Shown: positions 50,100 through 59,394 of the stretch, piece after piece
Layout: every line of letters begins with the position of its first letter
Position numbering within the stretch: position 1 is the first letter of the stretch
Assembly: GCF_005938125.1 (NCBI RefSeq)
Contig: NZ_VCQN01000001.1
Coordinates: 434,001 to 498,000 of the forward strand
DNA length: 64,000 bases
Reading direction: 5' to 3'
DNA from: Bacillus sp. BHET2
Lineage (GTDB): Bacteria > Bacillota > Bacilli > Bacillales > Bacillaceae_B
The notes under the pieces: model-generated
Databases searched by the model: none
The model's input: the letters and a program-made list of their open reading frames with translations, nothing else
What the model was told of the DNA's origin: nothing
Made by a program: the position numbers and the translations under genes

Positions 50100-50627
50100 T
50101 TGTCTAGTATTGAGATCTGTGAGTTTGACGATCACTGGACAGAGACATTTCTGTCATTAAGAAAAGTATTTGAAGGAAGTCTAGGTGACCTAATGATTCG
50201 AGTAGAACATGTAGGCAGTACAGCTGTAAAGGGTCTTGGGGCAAAGCCGATTTTGGACATCGATGTGGTGGTAGAAAATGATTGTGTGTTGCCTGCAGTT
50301 AGTCATGCTCTTGAACAGATTGGATACTTTCATCAAGAAGAATGGAGTTTTGAAGGCAGAGAATCTTTTGGGAGACAAGATCATTTTACACCTTGGGATG
50401 GACACAAGAAGAATTGGATGGATCATCATTTATACGTTTGCACGAAAGATAGTTTGGAATTGGCAAGACATCTAGCTTTCAGGGACTATCTTAGGAGCAA
50501 TCCAGAAGCTGTTGCTGAATATGACAAGACCAAAAGAAGGCTAGCTGAAAATTCCACGGATAGAGCTGAATATACAAAAGGTAAAACGGACTTTATTACA
50601 AAGATTTTAGATAAATCCATGAGTTGA
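50100..50627 (+). CDS. GrpB family protein (nucleotidyltransferase fold)
   Basis: 175 residues with the GrpB/DUF866-like pattern: RVEHVGSTAVKGLGAKPILDIDVVVE (about 38-63, catalytic GS and DxD), a central HHLYVCTKDSLELARHLAFRDYLRSNPEAVAEYDKTKRRLAE and a C-terminal YTKGKTDFITKIL. Related to nucleotidyltransferases such as CoaE-fused GrpB, but of unknown substrate. The TTG start follows GGGGGG at 7 nt. Confidence 0.85.
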   Translation: MSSIEICEFDDHWTETFLSLRKVFEGSLGDLMIRVEHVGSTAVKGLGAKPILDIDVVVENDCVLPAVSHALEQIGYFHQEEWSFEGRESFGRQDHFTPWDGHKKNWMDHHLYVCTKDSLELARHLAFRDYLRSNPEAVAEYDKTKRRLAENSTDRAEYTKGKTDFITKILDKSMS

Positions 50628-50736
50628 TGGAAAGGAACAGCTATATTCATATAAGGCTTAATGAGCCCAAATATGAAGAAACTATTCCATTGAATACATT
50701 CAGAGGAACCCCCTTTGAAAAGGAGATGATTGGTTT

Positions 50737-51147
50737 TTGATTAAGATTGAGGGAAATGACAACTACCCTTCAATTAAACAGCTATTGTCCTATTCAACGT
50801 CTAACGCCGAACATCATTTTGAAAAATACCTTCAATCACCATCCGGAGAATTATTTGCACTCGAACATGAAGGGGAAATGGTGGGATGCATAGGGGTTGA
50901 ATTTATCGGGCTGACTACGTGTGAAATCAAGCATCTAGCTGTATCACCACGAGTTAGAGGAAGAGGAATGGCCAGTGAAATGATTCAAAATATCATAGAC
51001 ATGCATAAGGTAACAAATGTTTTGGCAGAGACAGATAAAGATGCAGTCTTGTTCTATCAGAAGTTCGGATTTACGATCATTAGCTTGGGAGAGAAGTATC
51101 CAGGGGTTGAACGATTTTTGTGTGAGTATTCCATCGATCGTAGATAG
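50737..51147 (+). CDS. GNAT N-acetyltransferase
   Basis: 136 residues with the GNAT acetyl-CoA motif LAVSPRVRGRGMASEMIQNII (about 68-88) and a C-terminal DAVLFYQKFGFTIISLG. The substrate is unknown. The TTG start at 50737 follows AAAAGGAGATGA. Confidence 0.8.
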   Translation: MIKIEGNDNYPSIKQLLSYSTSNAEHHFEKYLQSPSGELFALEHEGEMVGCIGVEFIGLTTCEIKHLAVSPRVRGRGMASEMIQNIIDMHKVTNVLAETDKDAVLFYQKFGFTIISLGEKYPGVERFLCEYSIDRR

Positions 51148-51187
51148 GTTGATCTACTTATCAAAATTCAAGGGGGAGTGTTGATCT

Positions 51188-51370
51188 ATGTTCAAATCTG
51201 AAATGGTGAATAGAGTACTATCATTAACACTATATTGGTGCGTGGTGATTTTCGTCGTAAGCCAGAATAGCAGCTTGATTCATAACCCCCCTTTCATTCT
51301 AGTAACTTCCGTCCTTCCTCTTTCTTTCACAGTACATCAATTAATGAGGATAGTAGAGCTGATAAAATAG
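51188..51370 (+). CDS. Small membrane protein
   Basis: 60 residues, two hydrophobic stretches, ATG preceded by GGGGGAG. Unknown; composition like the other small membrane genes of this window. Confidence 0.45.
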   Translation: MFKSEMVNRVLSLTLYWCVVIFVVSQNSSLIHNPPFILVTSVLPLSFTVHQLMRIVELIK

Positions 51371-51531
51371 ATTGAGCTGTAATATTTCTATTGAATCCAA
51401 AAAAATTAACAAGAGTATTCTGATGGTGATTGCTCATAATTCGCAGGGCGGATGTGCATTCTTTGCGAATAGTATGAACTAATGGTTAGTGTTTTTAACC
51501 TCTTATCTTCAAGTGGGTCTGTAATAAAATG

Positions 51532-51558
51532 TTCACAAAGCTTAACCCTCACTTAACT
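51532..51558 (+). promoter_or_regulatory. Possible PhoP-box-like repeats
   Basis: TTCACA (51532), TTAACC (51542) and TTAACT (51553) are direct hexamers at 10-11 bp spacing, as in Bacillus Pho boxes. They lie about 110 bp before the secreted DUF6454-like gene. Confidence 0.35.
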
Positions 51559-51668
51559 GCAGAAAAATATCTCTTTAGTAAGATGAAGAAGTCAAAAATT
51601 CAAAAAGGTGATTCTATTCATCGATTTGGAGAGTACTTAATTTTTATTGCAGATGAGGAGGATGAAAA

Positions 51669-52610
51669 TTGAAAAAATTAATGATTACACTGGTTATTGC
51701 ACTTTCGATTGGTACCACTACAACGGCTTTCGCTTTTCCAAATGCCGTTCCTTATGGAAAAGAAGGAAATCAGCTAGAAAAAAACGTGAAGAAGCTTTCT
51801 CGTAACACCCAATGGGAACAAAAGGAAAAGGTAGATCTACAATTCAATACATTTCATCCACAAGGAATGACTAAAATCGGAGACCTTTACTATATGACCT
51901 CTGTAGAAATAATTGAAAAACCTGTAAAGTATGACCATCCACAAGAAGGATACGACCGTTCAACAGGAAAAGGAATTGGACATTTGTTCGTTTTCGATAA
52001 AAAAGGTAAGCTCTTAAACGATTTGAAGCTCGGTGAAGGAGATATCTACCACCCAGGAGGTATTTCTTATGATGACGAATCCATATGGGTATCTGTTGCC
52101 GAGTATCGGCCTAACAGTAAATCTATCATCTATAAAGTGGATCCGGAAACACTGAAGTCGGAAGAAATGTTTAGAGCAAATGACCATATTGGAGGTATTT
52201 TACGAGATGGGAAAACAGGAAAGTTAAAAGCAGTAAACTGGGGTTCAAGGTCATTTTATGAATTCAATAAAAAAGGGAAGGTAGTAAGTAAATCCAATAA
52301 TCCAAGTCACTTTATCGATTATCAAGATTGTGAGAGTTCTAGTAATGATAATATGATATGTAGCGGGATGACAGAATTCCACCAGCAAGGAAGTTCTGAA
52401 GGTAAATATGAATTAGGTGGAATAACGTTGCTGGATATGAAATCAATGGAAATTGTACACGAGCTGCCTATCACAATGACTTCACCTCAAGGTCATGTGG
52501 TGACTCGGAATCCTGTCTATCTTGAAAATGCGGATAAGGGAATCACATTATATGCTGTACCGGATGATGATCAATCCTCCATGCTAATATATGAAGCAGA
52601 AACAAAATAG
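51669..52610 (+). CDS. Secreted DUF6454-like protein
   Basis: 313 residues from a TTG start (GAGGAGG upstream). A signal peptide (KKLMITLVIALSIGTTTTAFA, cleavage near residue 22) leads to a beta-propeller-like mature protein: FHPQGMTKIGDLYYMTSVEII, GHLFVFDKKGKLLNDLKLGEGDIYHPGGISYDDESIWVSVAEYRP and GHVVTRNPVYLEN. This matches DUF6454. The function is unknown; the possible Pho box would suggest a phosphate-stress product. A terminator follows. Confidence 0.75.
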   Translation: MKKLMITLVIALSIGTTTTAFAFPNAVPYGKEGNQLEKNVKKLSRNTQWEQKEKVDLQFNTFHPQGMTKIGDLYYMTSVEIIEKPVKYDHPQEGYDRSTGKGIGHLFVFDKKGKLLNDLKLGEGDIYHPGGISYDDESIWVSVAEYRPNSKSIIYKVDPETLKSEEMFRANDHIGGILRDGKTGKLKAVNWGSRSFYEFNKKGKVVSKSNNPSHFIDYQDCESSSNDNMICSGMTEFHQQGSSEGKYELGGITLLDMKSMEIVHELPITMTSPQGHVVTRNPVYLENADKGITLYAVPDDDQSSMLIYEAETK

Positions 52611-52682
52611 GGTAAAAAGACCACATTGATTGTGATAGTCATCTGTACCATTTTGGGGTGCATATCATTGACATGAAATTAG

Positions 52683-52716
52683 AAACGTCCTGTGAATTGG
52701 CACAGGGCGTTTTGTT
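52683..52716 (+). terminator. Terminator after the DUF6454-like gene
   Basis: AACGTCCTGTG pairs with CACAGGGCGTT (one G-U pair), followed by TTG and TTTT. Confidence 0.75.
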
Positions 52717-52969
52717 TTATATCAAAAATTATTCCTTCTTTATTCGGTGGAAGATAGACTAATCAACAAGTAATTCCCACTGTCAATTCTGGTTTCATTT
52801 ACAAAGAGAGTTATTAATTTGTTTCCTTTACTTATGGTAAAATAAGTTAATGAAGAAAGTTGATTTAGCTGAGGTTAATACGTTTAGGCGATTCTCTGAT
52901 CATTTTTTAGAAGCCTGTGGGAATTCTTCAGCGGATATAGAATATTTCATTAAGGTAGGAGGTTCACAG

Positions 52970-53437
52970 ATGATCCAACCCAAACTAAATTTTGCCCCTT
53001 TTCAGTCCAAGTACGCAGAACAAACCGTGAAGATGTGGAGGGAGAGTAAAGAACAAGCTATTGGACAGAAAGAGAAACATAGCTTTGAAAATCACCTGTA
53101 TTTTTTAACGAATATACTACCTGAACAATTTCAAATTGATGTCGCACTAATCGGCGAAAGCGTGGTTGGAATGGTGGCTTATAGTGAAACGGAAATTAGT
53201 CAACTTTACGTCCACGTAGGATATCAAGGAAAAGGGATCGGTCAGATATTATTAGATAGAGTGAAAGACCGGTCCACTGGGAGATTGACATTGTACACAT
53301 TTGACGTAAATAAACACGCCCAACGATTTTATGAAAAGAATGGATTCAAAATTATAGGAAGAGGACATGAAAATGAAGAGAATCTTCCTGATATTCAGTT
53401 TGAATGGAAAATAAATGATTATGAAAAAAGAAAGTGA
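52970..53437 (+). CDS. GNAT N-acetyltransferase
   Basis: 155 residues with the GNAT core GESVVGMVAYSETEISQLYVHVGYQGKGIGQILLDRVKDR (about 60-100) and DVNKHAQRFYEKNGFKIIGRG. The ATG at 52970 follows TAGGAGG; the longer frame upstream is unsupported. The substrate is unknown. Confidence 0.8.
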   Translation: MIQPKLNFAPFQSKYAEQTVKMWRESKEQAIGQKEKHSFENHLYFLTNILPEQFQIDVALIGESVVGMVAYSETEISQLYVHVGYQGKGIGQILLDRVKDRSTGRLTLYTFDVNKHAQRFYEKNGFKIIGRGHENEENLPDIQFEWKINDYEKRK

Positions 53438-53450
53438 ATGCTAATGTCTT

Positions 53451-53582
53451 CATTTTGAGTGGTTGACGCAAGATAAAGTGATTGAATTTGTAGAACGGTA
53501 GACTGATCCATTCGTAGAGAACGTGAATCGTATGTTTGAAGCGCACATTTAGGATCAACATCCTATAGATTCTACTAAATGA
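53451..53582 (+). pseudogene. Decayed coding remnant with in-frame stops
   Basis: The frame from 53451 reads HFEWLTQDKVIEFVER, stop, TDPFVENVNRMFEAHI, stop, DQHPIDSTK, stop. The protein-like composition over 44 codons with two internal stops suggests the eroded 3' end of a gene. Not identified. Confidence 0.3.
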
Positions 53583-53714
53583 AGCCATTGACACTTGCTA
53601 GTTCAGTAGGCGTGAAGAGAATTTCCGTTTTCATCCATAAACTCAGTCTGGGGTCGGATGAAAATAATTCCAATTACCGTTACGATTTAGATAGATGAAT
53701 AGGGAGGGATGATT

Positions 53715-55502
53715 TTGACGCAACTGCAAACGAAGAAGTGGAATCTAGCACGTGTACACCCAGGCGATGGCGAGAGTCCGATACAAGAACAAATCCAAGA
53801 AATCCTTTTATATATTGACGAGACACAAGGGGAATTGGGAAATTACGTTTCAATTGAAACTGCCGAGGCGGTTGAGGTGACTGGTCGTGTACAAGAGCTG
53901 TATACGAAGGTATTTGATATGGATGAATATATTTTTTGCATCAGAGCGGAAGATGTTCATAATCAGAAGGCGCAATCCTTTGGTGATCAGAGCAATCGGG
54001 TAAAGGCGAAGATGGATACACTCCTCCTCGCGTATTCTCAGTATCTTGCTCGTATCCCCGAGGAGAGTTGGCAGGCGTTTCTCCAGCACCCGGCTATTGC
54101 AGGAATGGAAAGATTTGTGACAGAACAGAGGAAAAAAGTGAAAGATCAGTTAGATCCTGATCTGGAAAAGGTGATTCATTCCCTTTCGATTCATGGTTTT
54201 GACGGATGGGAAGACCATTATATGGAGGAATTCGCTCGTCTTACTGTGCCAGTAAGGAATGACGATGGTACTGAGAATCTCTCATTTGATATGGCCTATG
54301 TACGTGCGATGCTTTCCAATGACCGAGAAACGAGACAGGAGATCGCTGGATCGCTTTTGAAGGTTTGTCGTGAAAATGAAGATCGTTTCGCATCGATTTT
54401 CAACCATTTTGTGGGGTATCGCAATGAACTATACAGGTTAAGAGGCTGGACAAACCCGTTGAAAGAAATGTTGGAACAAAATCGGATCAGTGAAGCGTCA
54501 ATCAACAGTATGATGCAAGCACTCCACAAGAACAAATCTTTGCTGCATCGATTTTTAAAAAGAAAAGCAGAGCTAACACAAGTCGAAAAGGTGAGCTGGT
54601 ATGATATTTATGCCCCGACTTTCACTTCTCAGGCGACCTTGACTTACGAGGAAGCCGCCGATATCGTAATCGGGCGATTCCGCGATTATAACGAGAAGCT
54701 AGGAAGGTTTGCTGAAAATGCGTTCGCTGATGGCTGGATTGATGCGGAGCCTTCTAATGCCAAGCGACACGGTGCATTTTGTGCATCCTTCCCTCAATCT
54801 AAGGAGAGTCGTGTGATGCTTTCCTTCACAGGATATTACCAGGATGTCGTAACCATCGCACATGAGCTCGGCCACGCTTATCACAATTCGCTCCTGTATG
54901 AAGAACCTGGATTCTCCCATAAAGTTGGCACAGGACTTGCTGAAACGGCCTCGACGTTTGCCGAAAACCTCGTACTAGATGCTGCGATCGATTCAGCCCC
55001 AACACAAGAAGATCGTCTATCACTGCTCGAAATGAAAATCACCAACGGTCTGAAATATATCACATACATTCCGGCCAAATTCGAATTTGAGCAACGTTTT
55101 TATCACAAGCGAAGAAGTCAGAAGCTGTCAGCCAGTGAACTTGTTCAGCTAATGGAGACAACAGAACGGGACTGGTTTGAGGACTCACTGGAAGAAGTCC
55201 ATGCACATAACTGGATGTCGATTCCCCATTACTTCAATACAGAAAAAGCGTTCTACAACCTGCCCTATACGATTGGATACTTGTTCAGCAACGGCATGTA
55301 TTCTCTCTTTCAATTGGAGAAAGAAACGTTTCCCAAACGATACGATCAGCTTCTGCGGAGTTCTGGAAATCACTCCATGGAGCATCTCGGCCATCAGTTC
55401 TTACAGCAGGACTTGTGCGCCCCATCCTTCTGGGAAACGGCTATTAAACCTTTGGAGGAAGCGATTATTCAGTATCTTGAAGAGACGAAAGAGTATTGTT
55501 GA
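53715..55502 (+). CDS. M3B oligoendopeptidase F family peptidase (second copy)
   Basis: 595 residues from a TTG start with AGGGAGGG upstream. Zinc motif HELGHAYHNSLL near residues 382-393 and ETASTFAENLVLDAA about 25 residues later; C-terminal EVHAHNWMSIPHYFNTEKAFYNLPYTIGYLFSNG. It shares the domain plan and length with the peptidase at 38890-40671 but the sequence is clearly diverged. Cytoplasmic peptide degradation is the family role. Confidence 0.9.
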   Translation: MTQLQTKKWNLARVHPGDGESPIQEQIQEILLYIDETQGELGNYVSIETAEAVEVTGRVQELYTKVFDMDEYIFCIRAEDVHNQKAQSFGDQSNRVKAKMDTLLLAYSQYLARIPEESWQAFLQHPAIAGMERFVTEQRKKVKDQLDPDLEKVIHSLSIHGFDGWEDHYMEEFARLTVPVRNDDGTENLSFDMAYVRAMLSNDRETRQEIAGSLLKVCRENEDRFASIFNHFVGYRNELYRLRGWTNPLKEMLEQNRISEASINSMMQALHKNKSLLHRFLKRKAELTQVEKVSWYDIYAPTFTSQATLTYEEAADIVIGRFRDYNEKLGRFAENAFADGWIDAEPSNAKRHGAFCASFPQSKESRVMLSFTGYYQDVVTIAHELGHAYHNSLLYEEPGFSHKVGTGLAETASTFAENLVLDAAIDSAPTQEDRLSLLEMKITNGLKYITYIPAKFEFEQRFYHKRRSQKLSASELVQLMETTERDWFEDSLEEVHAHNWMSIPHYFNTEKAFYNLPYTIGYLFSNGMYSLFQLEKETFPKRYDQLLRSSGNHSMEHLGHQFLQQDLCAPSFWETAIKPLEEAIIQYLEETKEYC

Positions 55503-55509
55503 ATGCGTT

Positions 55510-55537
55510 GAGCCTGGTGTGTACCGGGCTCTTTTTC
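55510..55537 (+). terminator. Terminator after the second M3B gene
   Basis: GAGCCTGGT (55510-55518) pairs with ACCGGGCTC (55523-55531), followed by T5. Confidence 0.8.
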
Positions 55538-55678
55538 TTTGAAATGGGAGCGGGATCTGTATGGATATTTCAGTCATCTGGATATGCGTTTCTTGCATTA
55601 TTGTTTCAGTGGTTAAAAGAGGGGACTTTTCATTAAATGGACAGTTATTTGAATTAAGGATTGTCTGATAAGTGAAAA

Positions 55679-55694
55679 TTTGAAATAATTGGTA
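55679..55694 (+). promoter_or_regulatory. Shared 16-bp promoter-like element, copy 3
   Basis: Exact TTTGAAATAATTGGTA, 47 bp before the ATG of the GNAT gene. The 30 bp upstream of it are also similar to copy 6. Confidence 0.55.
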
Positions 55695-55741
55695 GTAATT
55701 CCAATGTCAGCTTATCTTAAAAGGCGAGAGGATGATAACGA

Positions 55742-56569
55742 ATGATTTCAGAGCTTAAAGCGTCTGAATTTTATAAGTGTAAAGAATTATTATATGAAGA
55801 AGGACACCTAGAACCAAAGGCTATAATTGAAGGGAAGAATTCTGGTCGCATATTTGTAGATGATATTAATGCACCAACCTCTGGATTAATTTGGTTGGGA
55901 AGTAATAATGGCTTTATCTTCATTGGTAACGAAGAAAATGAGGGGTTTAATTTCGAATTAAACAATTTTTTTAATACAGTAATCAAATCTGATGCCAATA
56001 AAGTTGGTTTAACAGCTTTTGAAGCCATAGGTAACCATTCGAAATGGAATGAGACTATCAAAAAAGTATTTGGCGAAAATTTGAAAAGTTATAATCAAAG
56101 GGTTTATGACTTGCAAAAGGATCATTATAGAATACAAAATGAACCTGTATTAGAGCAAGGCTATGAAGTTAGAAAAATCACAAAAAACATCTTGGGAAAT
56201 GAAGGTTGTTTAACATTTAAAAACATTGGATTTTTGAATTCGAAGATTTTAGAGTTTTGGACTTCATTTGAAAGATTTTTAAATAATGGTATTGGGTATT
56301 TAGTTGTTTATGAAAGTGAAATTGTAAGCGTTTGTTTCTCAGGAGCAGTAGCTGGAAATGTACATGGTATAGACATTGAGACTTTAAAACATCATCAAGG
56401 AAAAAAACTTGCACAAAAAGTAGCCCATTCTTTTGTGCAAGATTGTATAGAGAATAATTTGACTCCATATTGGAATTGTATGGAGGTAAATATACCTTCT
56501 AATTCTGTTGCTGAAAAAATAGGATTTAAAAATAAATTTAATTATATTTGGTATAGTATCCCTTTTTGA
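55742..56569 (+). CDS. GNAT-family acetyltransferase (long form)
   Basis: 275 residues. The C-terminal half (about 130-270) has a GNAT pattern: IGYLVVYESEIVSVCFSGAVAGNVHGIDIETLKHHQGKKLAQKVAHSFVQDCIENNLTPYWNCMEVNIPSNSVAEKIGFKN. The N-terminal half is a related non-catalytic domain. Base composition is more A/T-rich than the neighbours, which hints at acquisition. GGCGAGAGGATG lies upstream. The substrate is unknown. Confidence 0.75.
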   Translation: MISELKASEFYKCKELLYEEGHLEPKAIIEGKNSGRIFVDDINAPTSGLIWLGSNNGFIFIGNEENEGFNFELNNFFNTVIKSDANKVGLTAFEAIGNHSKWNETIKKVFGENLKSYNQRVYDLQKDHYRIQNEPVLEQGYEVRKITKNILGNEGCLTFKNIGFLNSKILEFWTSFERFLNNGIGYLVVYESEIVSVCFSGAVAGNVHGIDIETLKHHQGKKLAQKVAHSFVQDCIENNLTPYWNCMEVNIPSNSVAEKIGFKNKFNYIWYSIPF

Positions 56570-56646
56570 AGGGGAATTGCTGAACAAGCAACCACTAATA
56601 GGTTGCATCATTCAATGGCAGGTCAATACTAACGGGGGAGATTTCT

Positions 56647-56925
56647 ATGTGGTGGGAGTATTATGGAGACGCGGTAATTGCTGTATCAACATTGACTGCA
56701 ATTTTGCTTTTGACTTCTATTCATTTCTTTAGTGCGAAAAGTAAAAAAGGGTTCTTAATTCCTTTGTCTATATCAATAATAGGTTATATATCCTTTGTAG
56801 TAGGTATTGTCTTTATCAGAGGGTGGAGTGGTATGGGATTTATTGTCTATGGCTTTATAATAATGGGCATAGGTGTCGGATATTATCTTGGAGTCGGAGT
56901 ATATAAAAAAATTAGGTACCAATGA
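56647..56925 (+). CDS. Small membrane protein (YesK-like)
   Basis: 92 residues with three hydrophobic segments (about 10-30, 37-57, 62-85); it resembles YesK-like proteins. GGGGGAG precedes the ATG. Unknown function. Confidence 0.55.
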   Translation: MWWEYYGDAVIAVSTLTAILLLTSIHFFSAKSKKGFLIPLSISIIGYISFVVGIVFIRGWSGMGFIVYGFIIMGIGVGYYLGVGVYKKIRYQ

Positions 56926-57081
56926 ATAATGTGTGGTGTATATGCCACTAGCGATAGCTTCCTTCATTTTTACGATTGTGGTTCAAACTAATACAATAAT
57001 AAAGTAATCATCCTATTATAGGGCGTATCTGAGATAAGATAGGTTATTTTTGAAAAAATCGTCTTGAGTTTGTTGGATGAA

Positions 57082-57097
57082 ATTGAAATAATTGGTA
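57082..57097 (+). promoter_or_regulatory. Shared 16-bp promoter-like element, copy 4
   Basis: ATTGAAATAATTGGTA (one mismatch), 89 bp before the ATG of the DinB-like gene. Confidence 0.5.
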
Positions 57098-57186
57098 TTG
57101 AGGAATATTTACTCTATGAAAAGTAGACAGGTTTGTTAAAACGATTTTAAAAAATAAGTGTATGACTTACAAAAGGGGTAGTAGAT

Positions 57187-57711
57187 ATGCTAAGTAAACC
57201 AGAAACGAACGAGTATCCTCGGTATTATAAGGAATATGTGAACAATGTACCAGAAGGAGCTCTTGACCAGATTCTTGAAGTTCAACTAAAGGAAACCATG
57301 AACTTGTTGAAAGATTTAAGTGAAGAAATGGCCGAGTTTCGGTATGCTCCAAAAAAGTGGACAATCAAGGAAGTCATTGGTCACATAACTGATACAGAGC
57401 GCATTATGTGCTACCGCCTTCTCTGTATAGCCAGGGGAGATCAAGAGATGCTGCCAGGATATAATGACGATGAGTATGTGAGAAGGGGCAACTTTAATCG
57501 GTTTTCCTTACCAGAGCTATTACATCATCAATCTCTTGTCCGTCAAAACACCATTATCCTTCTATGCAGCATGGAGGAAGAAGCATTGCTCCAACGTGGA
57601 AAAGCAAACGGATCCGAATTGACCGCCCGTGCTATTGCTTACATTATTGCCGGGCATGAGATTCATCATCGAACGCTGATAAAGGATCGATATCTAAACT
57701 CCGGTAATTGA
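57187..57711 (+). CDS. DinB-family protein
   Basis: 174 residues, four-helix bundle. The DinB metal histidines are visible: KWTIKEVIGHITDTERIMCYRL (His at about 67) and AYIIAGHEIHHRTLIKDRY (about 152-170, HExxH-like pair). Such proteins include bacillithiol S-transferases and other thiol transferases. AAAGGGG lies upstream. Confidence 0.85.
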   Translation: MLSKPETNEYPRYYKEYVNNVPEGALDQILEVQLKETMNLLKDLSEEMAEFRYAPKKWTIKEVIGHITDTERIMCYRLLCIARGDQEMLPGYNDDEYVRRGNFNRFSLPELLHHQSLVRQNTIILLCSMEEEALLQRGKANGSELTARAIAYIIAGHEIHHRTLIKDRYLNSGN

Positions 57712-57753
57712 CATCGCAATGGTTATAACAATCGGCATCAAGGGGGAAGTAAA

Positions 57754-58224
57754 TTGGAGATGCAGATAAGAGAAGCCACCAAGAGTGATTATGAAGTGGT
57801 TCATCAAATGCAAAAACAAGTTCACGAAATTCATACAATGGAAAGACCAGACCATTATATGATGGCGGATACTACGTTAGACATGGAATATTTCAACAAC
57901 TTGATAGATGGTGAAAACACAAAGGTATTCTTATTAGAAGAAGACCAACCAATTGCTTATACAATCATTACAATCAAGAATACAGAGGAAAGACCCATTT
58001 TAATTCCAAAGAAAGTTGTCTATATGGACGATTTCGGTGTTGATCGTAAGTACAGAGGAAAAGGAGTGGGGAAACTATTCTTTGGGAAAATAGTAGAGTT
58101 CGCAAAGAGTATCGAAGCAGACTCATTAGAGCTAGGCGTGTGGGAGTTTAATGAAAATGCGATAAAATTTTATGAATCAATGAATCTAAAGACAAAAATG
58201 AGACGGATGGAAATAAATTTATAA
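57754..58224 (+). CDS. GNAT N-acetyltransferase
   Basis: 156 residues with GNAT motif MDDFGVDRKYRGKGVGKLFFGKIVEFAKSIEADSLELGVWEFNENAIKFYESMNLKTKMRRMEI (about 90-155). The TTG at 57754 follows GGGGGAAG; the ATG at 57760 is an alternative. Unknown substrate. Confidence 0.82.
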   Translation: MEMQIREATKSDYEVVHQMQKQVHEIHTMERPDHYMMADTTLDMEYFNNLIDGENTKVFLLEEDQPIAYTIITIKNTEERPILIPKKVVYMDDFGVDRKYRGKGVGKLFFGKIVEFAKSIEADSLELGVWEFNENAIKFYESMNLKTKMRRMEINL

Positions 58225-58301
58225 TGCTTCTCTTGTTCTATTAATGGGGATTTAATAGGAAGTACATCATTCAAGAAACTCTACTATCGAGGTGTTTTAG
58301 T

Positions 58302-58589
58302 TTGCAGAAATGCGATAAATGTACGAATCAATTTAGCTGGAGTGAAATCTATAAATCATTTATATGGACATACAAACCATTTGAGTGTAATAACTGTGGA
58401 ACGGAACACAGAATAACCATCTTTGGGAGAGTATCTTTTGCTTTTTGCACAATTGTCCCTTCGACGACCTTTATGAATTTCCTCTCCCCTTTCGAAAATA
58501 TCATTCTAACTCTTGTAATAGGGATGATCATACTCTTGGTTGGTTCGTTGTTAGTACCATTTTTTGTTAATTATAAGGGGTTATTTTGA
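58302..58589 (+). CDS. CXXC zinc-ribbon membrane protein (cxxc_20_cxxc type)
   Basis: 95 residues. An N-terminal zinc ribbon CDKC-20-CNNC (about 4-31) precedes two transmembrane segments (about 46-62 and 67-90). This matches the TIGR04104 cxxc_20_cxxc group, whose function is unknown. TTG start; GAGGTG upstream. Confidence 0.75.
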   Translation: MQKCDKCTNQFSWSEIYKSFIWTYKPFECNNCGTEHRITIFGRVSFAFCTIVPSTTFMNFLSPFENIILTLVIGMIILLVGSLLVPFFVNYKGLF

Positions 58590-58807
58590 GATTTTTCTAT
58601 CTATCGCTTCAAGGTAGAGTGCCATAAAGGGAGTCATTTTGGCTCAGACTTTTGTTTTTGCACTTTTTTACGGAACCCAGAAAACCGTTATGCATGAAAA
58701 ATAATGTAAATCCCCGAACTGTGAAGGTATAAAAACGATTCATTTCTTTGCGTCATTAAGATGATCATTCTAATTTGTATAGATTAGTATTGTATTACCC
58801 TCATCAT

Positions 58808-58823
58808 TTTGAAATAATTGGTA
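58808..58823 (+). promoter_or_regulatory. Shared 16-bp promoter-like element, copy 5
   Basis: Exact TTTGAAATAATTGGTA followed by TATAATA, 50 bp before the small gene at 58874. Confidence 0.55.
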
Positions 58824-58873
58824 TATAATAAATAGACTGAATTATCGATAAAATAAAGCAGGGAGGTAAGGAT

Positions 58874-59032
58874 ATGCTGTGGTTAATTATTGCACTTGCC
58901 GTGGTATCTGGAGTCATAAGTGCATTCTTGAGGAGGAAAAGCAGCTTTGATGCAAGCAATGAGCATGAAAGACAAATTCAAGAAGAAGACCGTGTTAAGG
59001 CCGGTAGCTGGTTTAACGGTGGGGGTCAGTAG
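58874..59032 (+). CDS. 52-aa small membrane-anchored protein
   Basis: ATG at 58874 with GGGAGGT upstream. One hydrophobic segment (LWLIIALAVVSGVISAFL), then a charged tail with NEHERQIQEEDRVKAGSWFNGG. No family named; the strong ribosome binding site and promoter-like element support it as real. Confidence 0.6.
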   Translation: MLWLIIALAVVSGVISAFLRRKSSFDASNEHERQIQEEDRVKAGSWFNGGGQ

Positions 59033-59054
59033 GCTGTACTTAATGGCATAAATA

Positions 59055-59090
59055 GCTTGAAGGGAGTCCGAGACCATCTGGAGTCCCTTT
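59055..59090 (+). terminator. Terminator after the 52-aa gene
   Basis: AAGGGAGTCC pairs with GGAGTCCCTT around one mismatch, followed by TCTTT. Confidence 0.6.
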
Positions 59091-59094
59091 CTTT

Positions 59095-59370
59095 ATGGAA
59101 TTGAGGTGGAAGAGCATTAAGGTTTTAAGAAGAGTAAATATTGTGATTGGCTTGGTTGCATTAACCATAGGCTTCTATCATTTTTTTATAGAGAATATCG
59201 ATTTCTCTATGGATCGCATTCTATTATTTTTAGCTCTCATGTATGCGTTGTTTGGGCTTGAAGGTGTTAAAGGTGATGAGAAAAATAAGGTTCTTGCTTA
59301 TACCTATTTATTGGTTGCAGTAGTTATTTTTTCGGGATTAATTATAGAGTTTTTTAAAAGTTTCGATTGA
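59095..59370 (+). CDS. DUF3953-like small membrane protein
   Basis: 91 residues with three hydrophobic segments and YALFGLEGVKGDEKNKVLAY between; third member of this group in the window. The start is unsure: no ribosome binding site before the ATG at 59095, and GAGGTGG lies inside the ORF. Confidence 0.55.
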   Translation: MELRWKSIKVLRRVNIVIGLVALTIGFYHFFIENIDFSMDRILLFLALMYALFGLEGVKGDEKNKVLAYTYLLVAVVIFSGLIIEFFKSFD

Positions 59371-59394
59371 AAAATGTGCTTGAGGAGGTTATGT

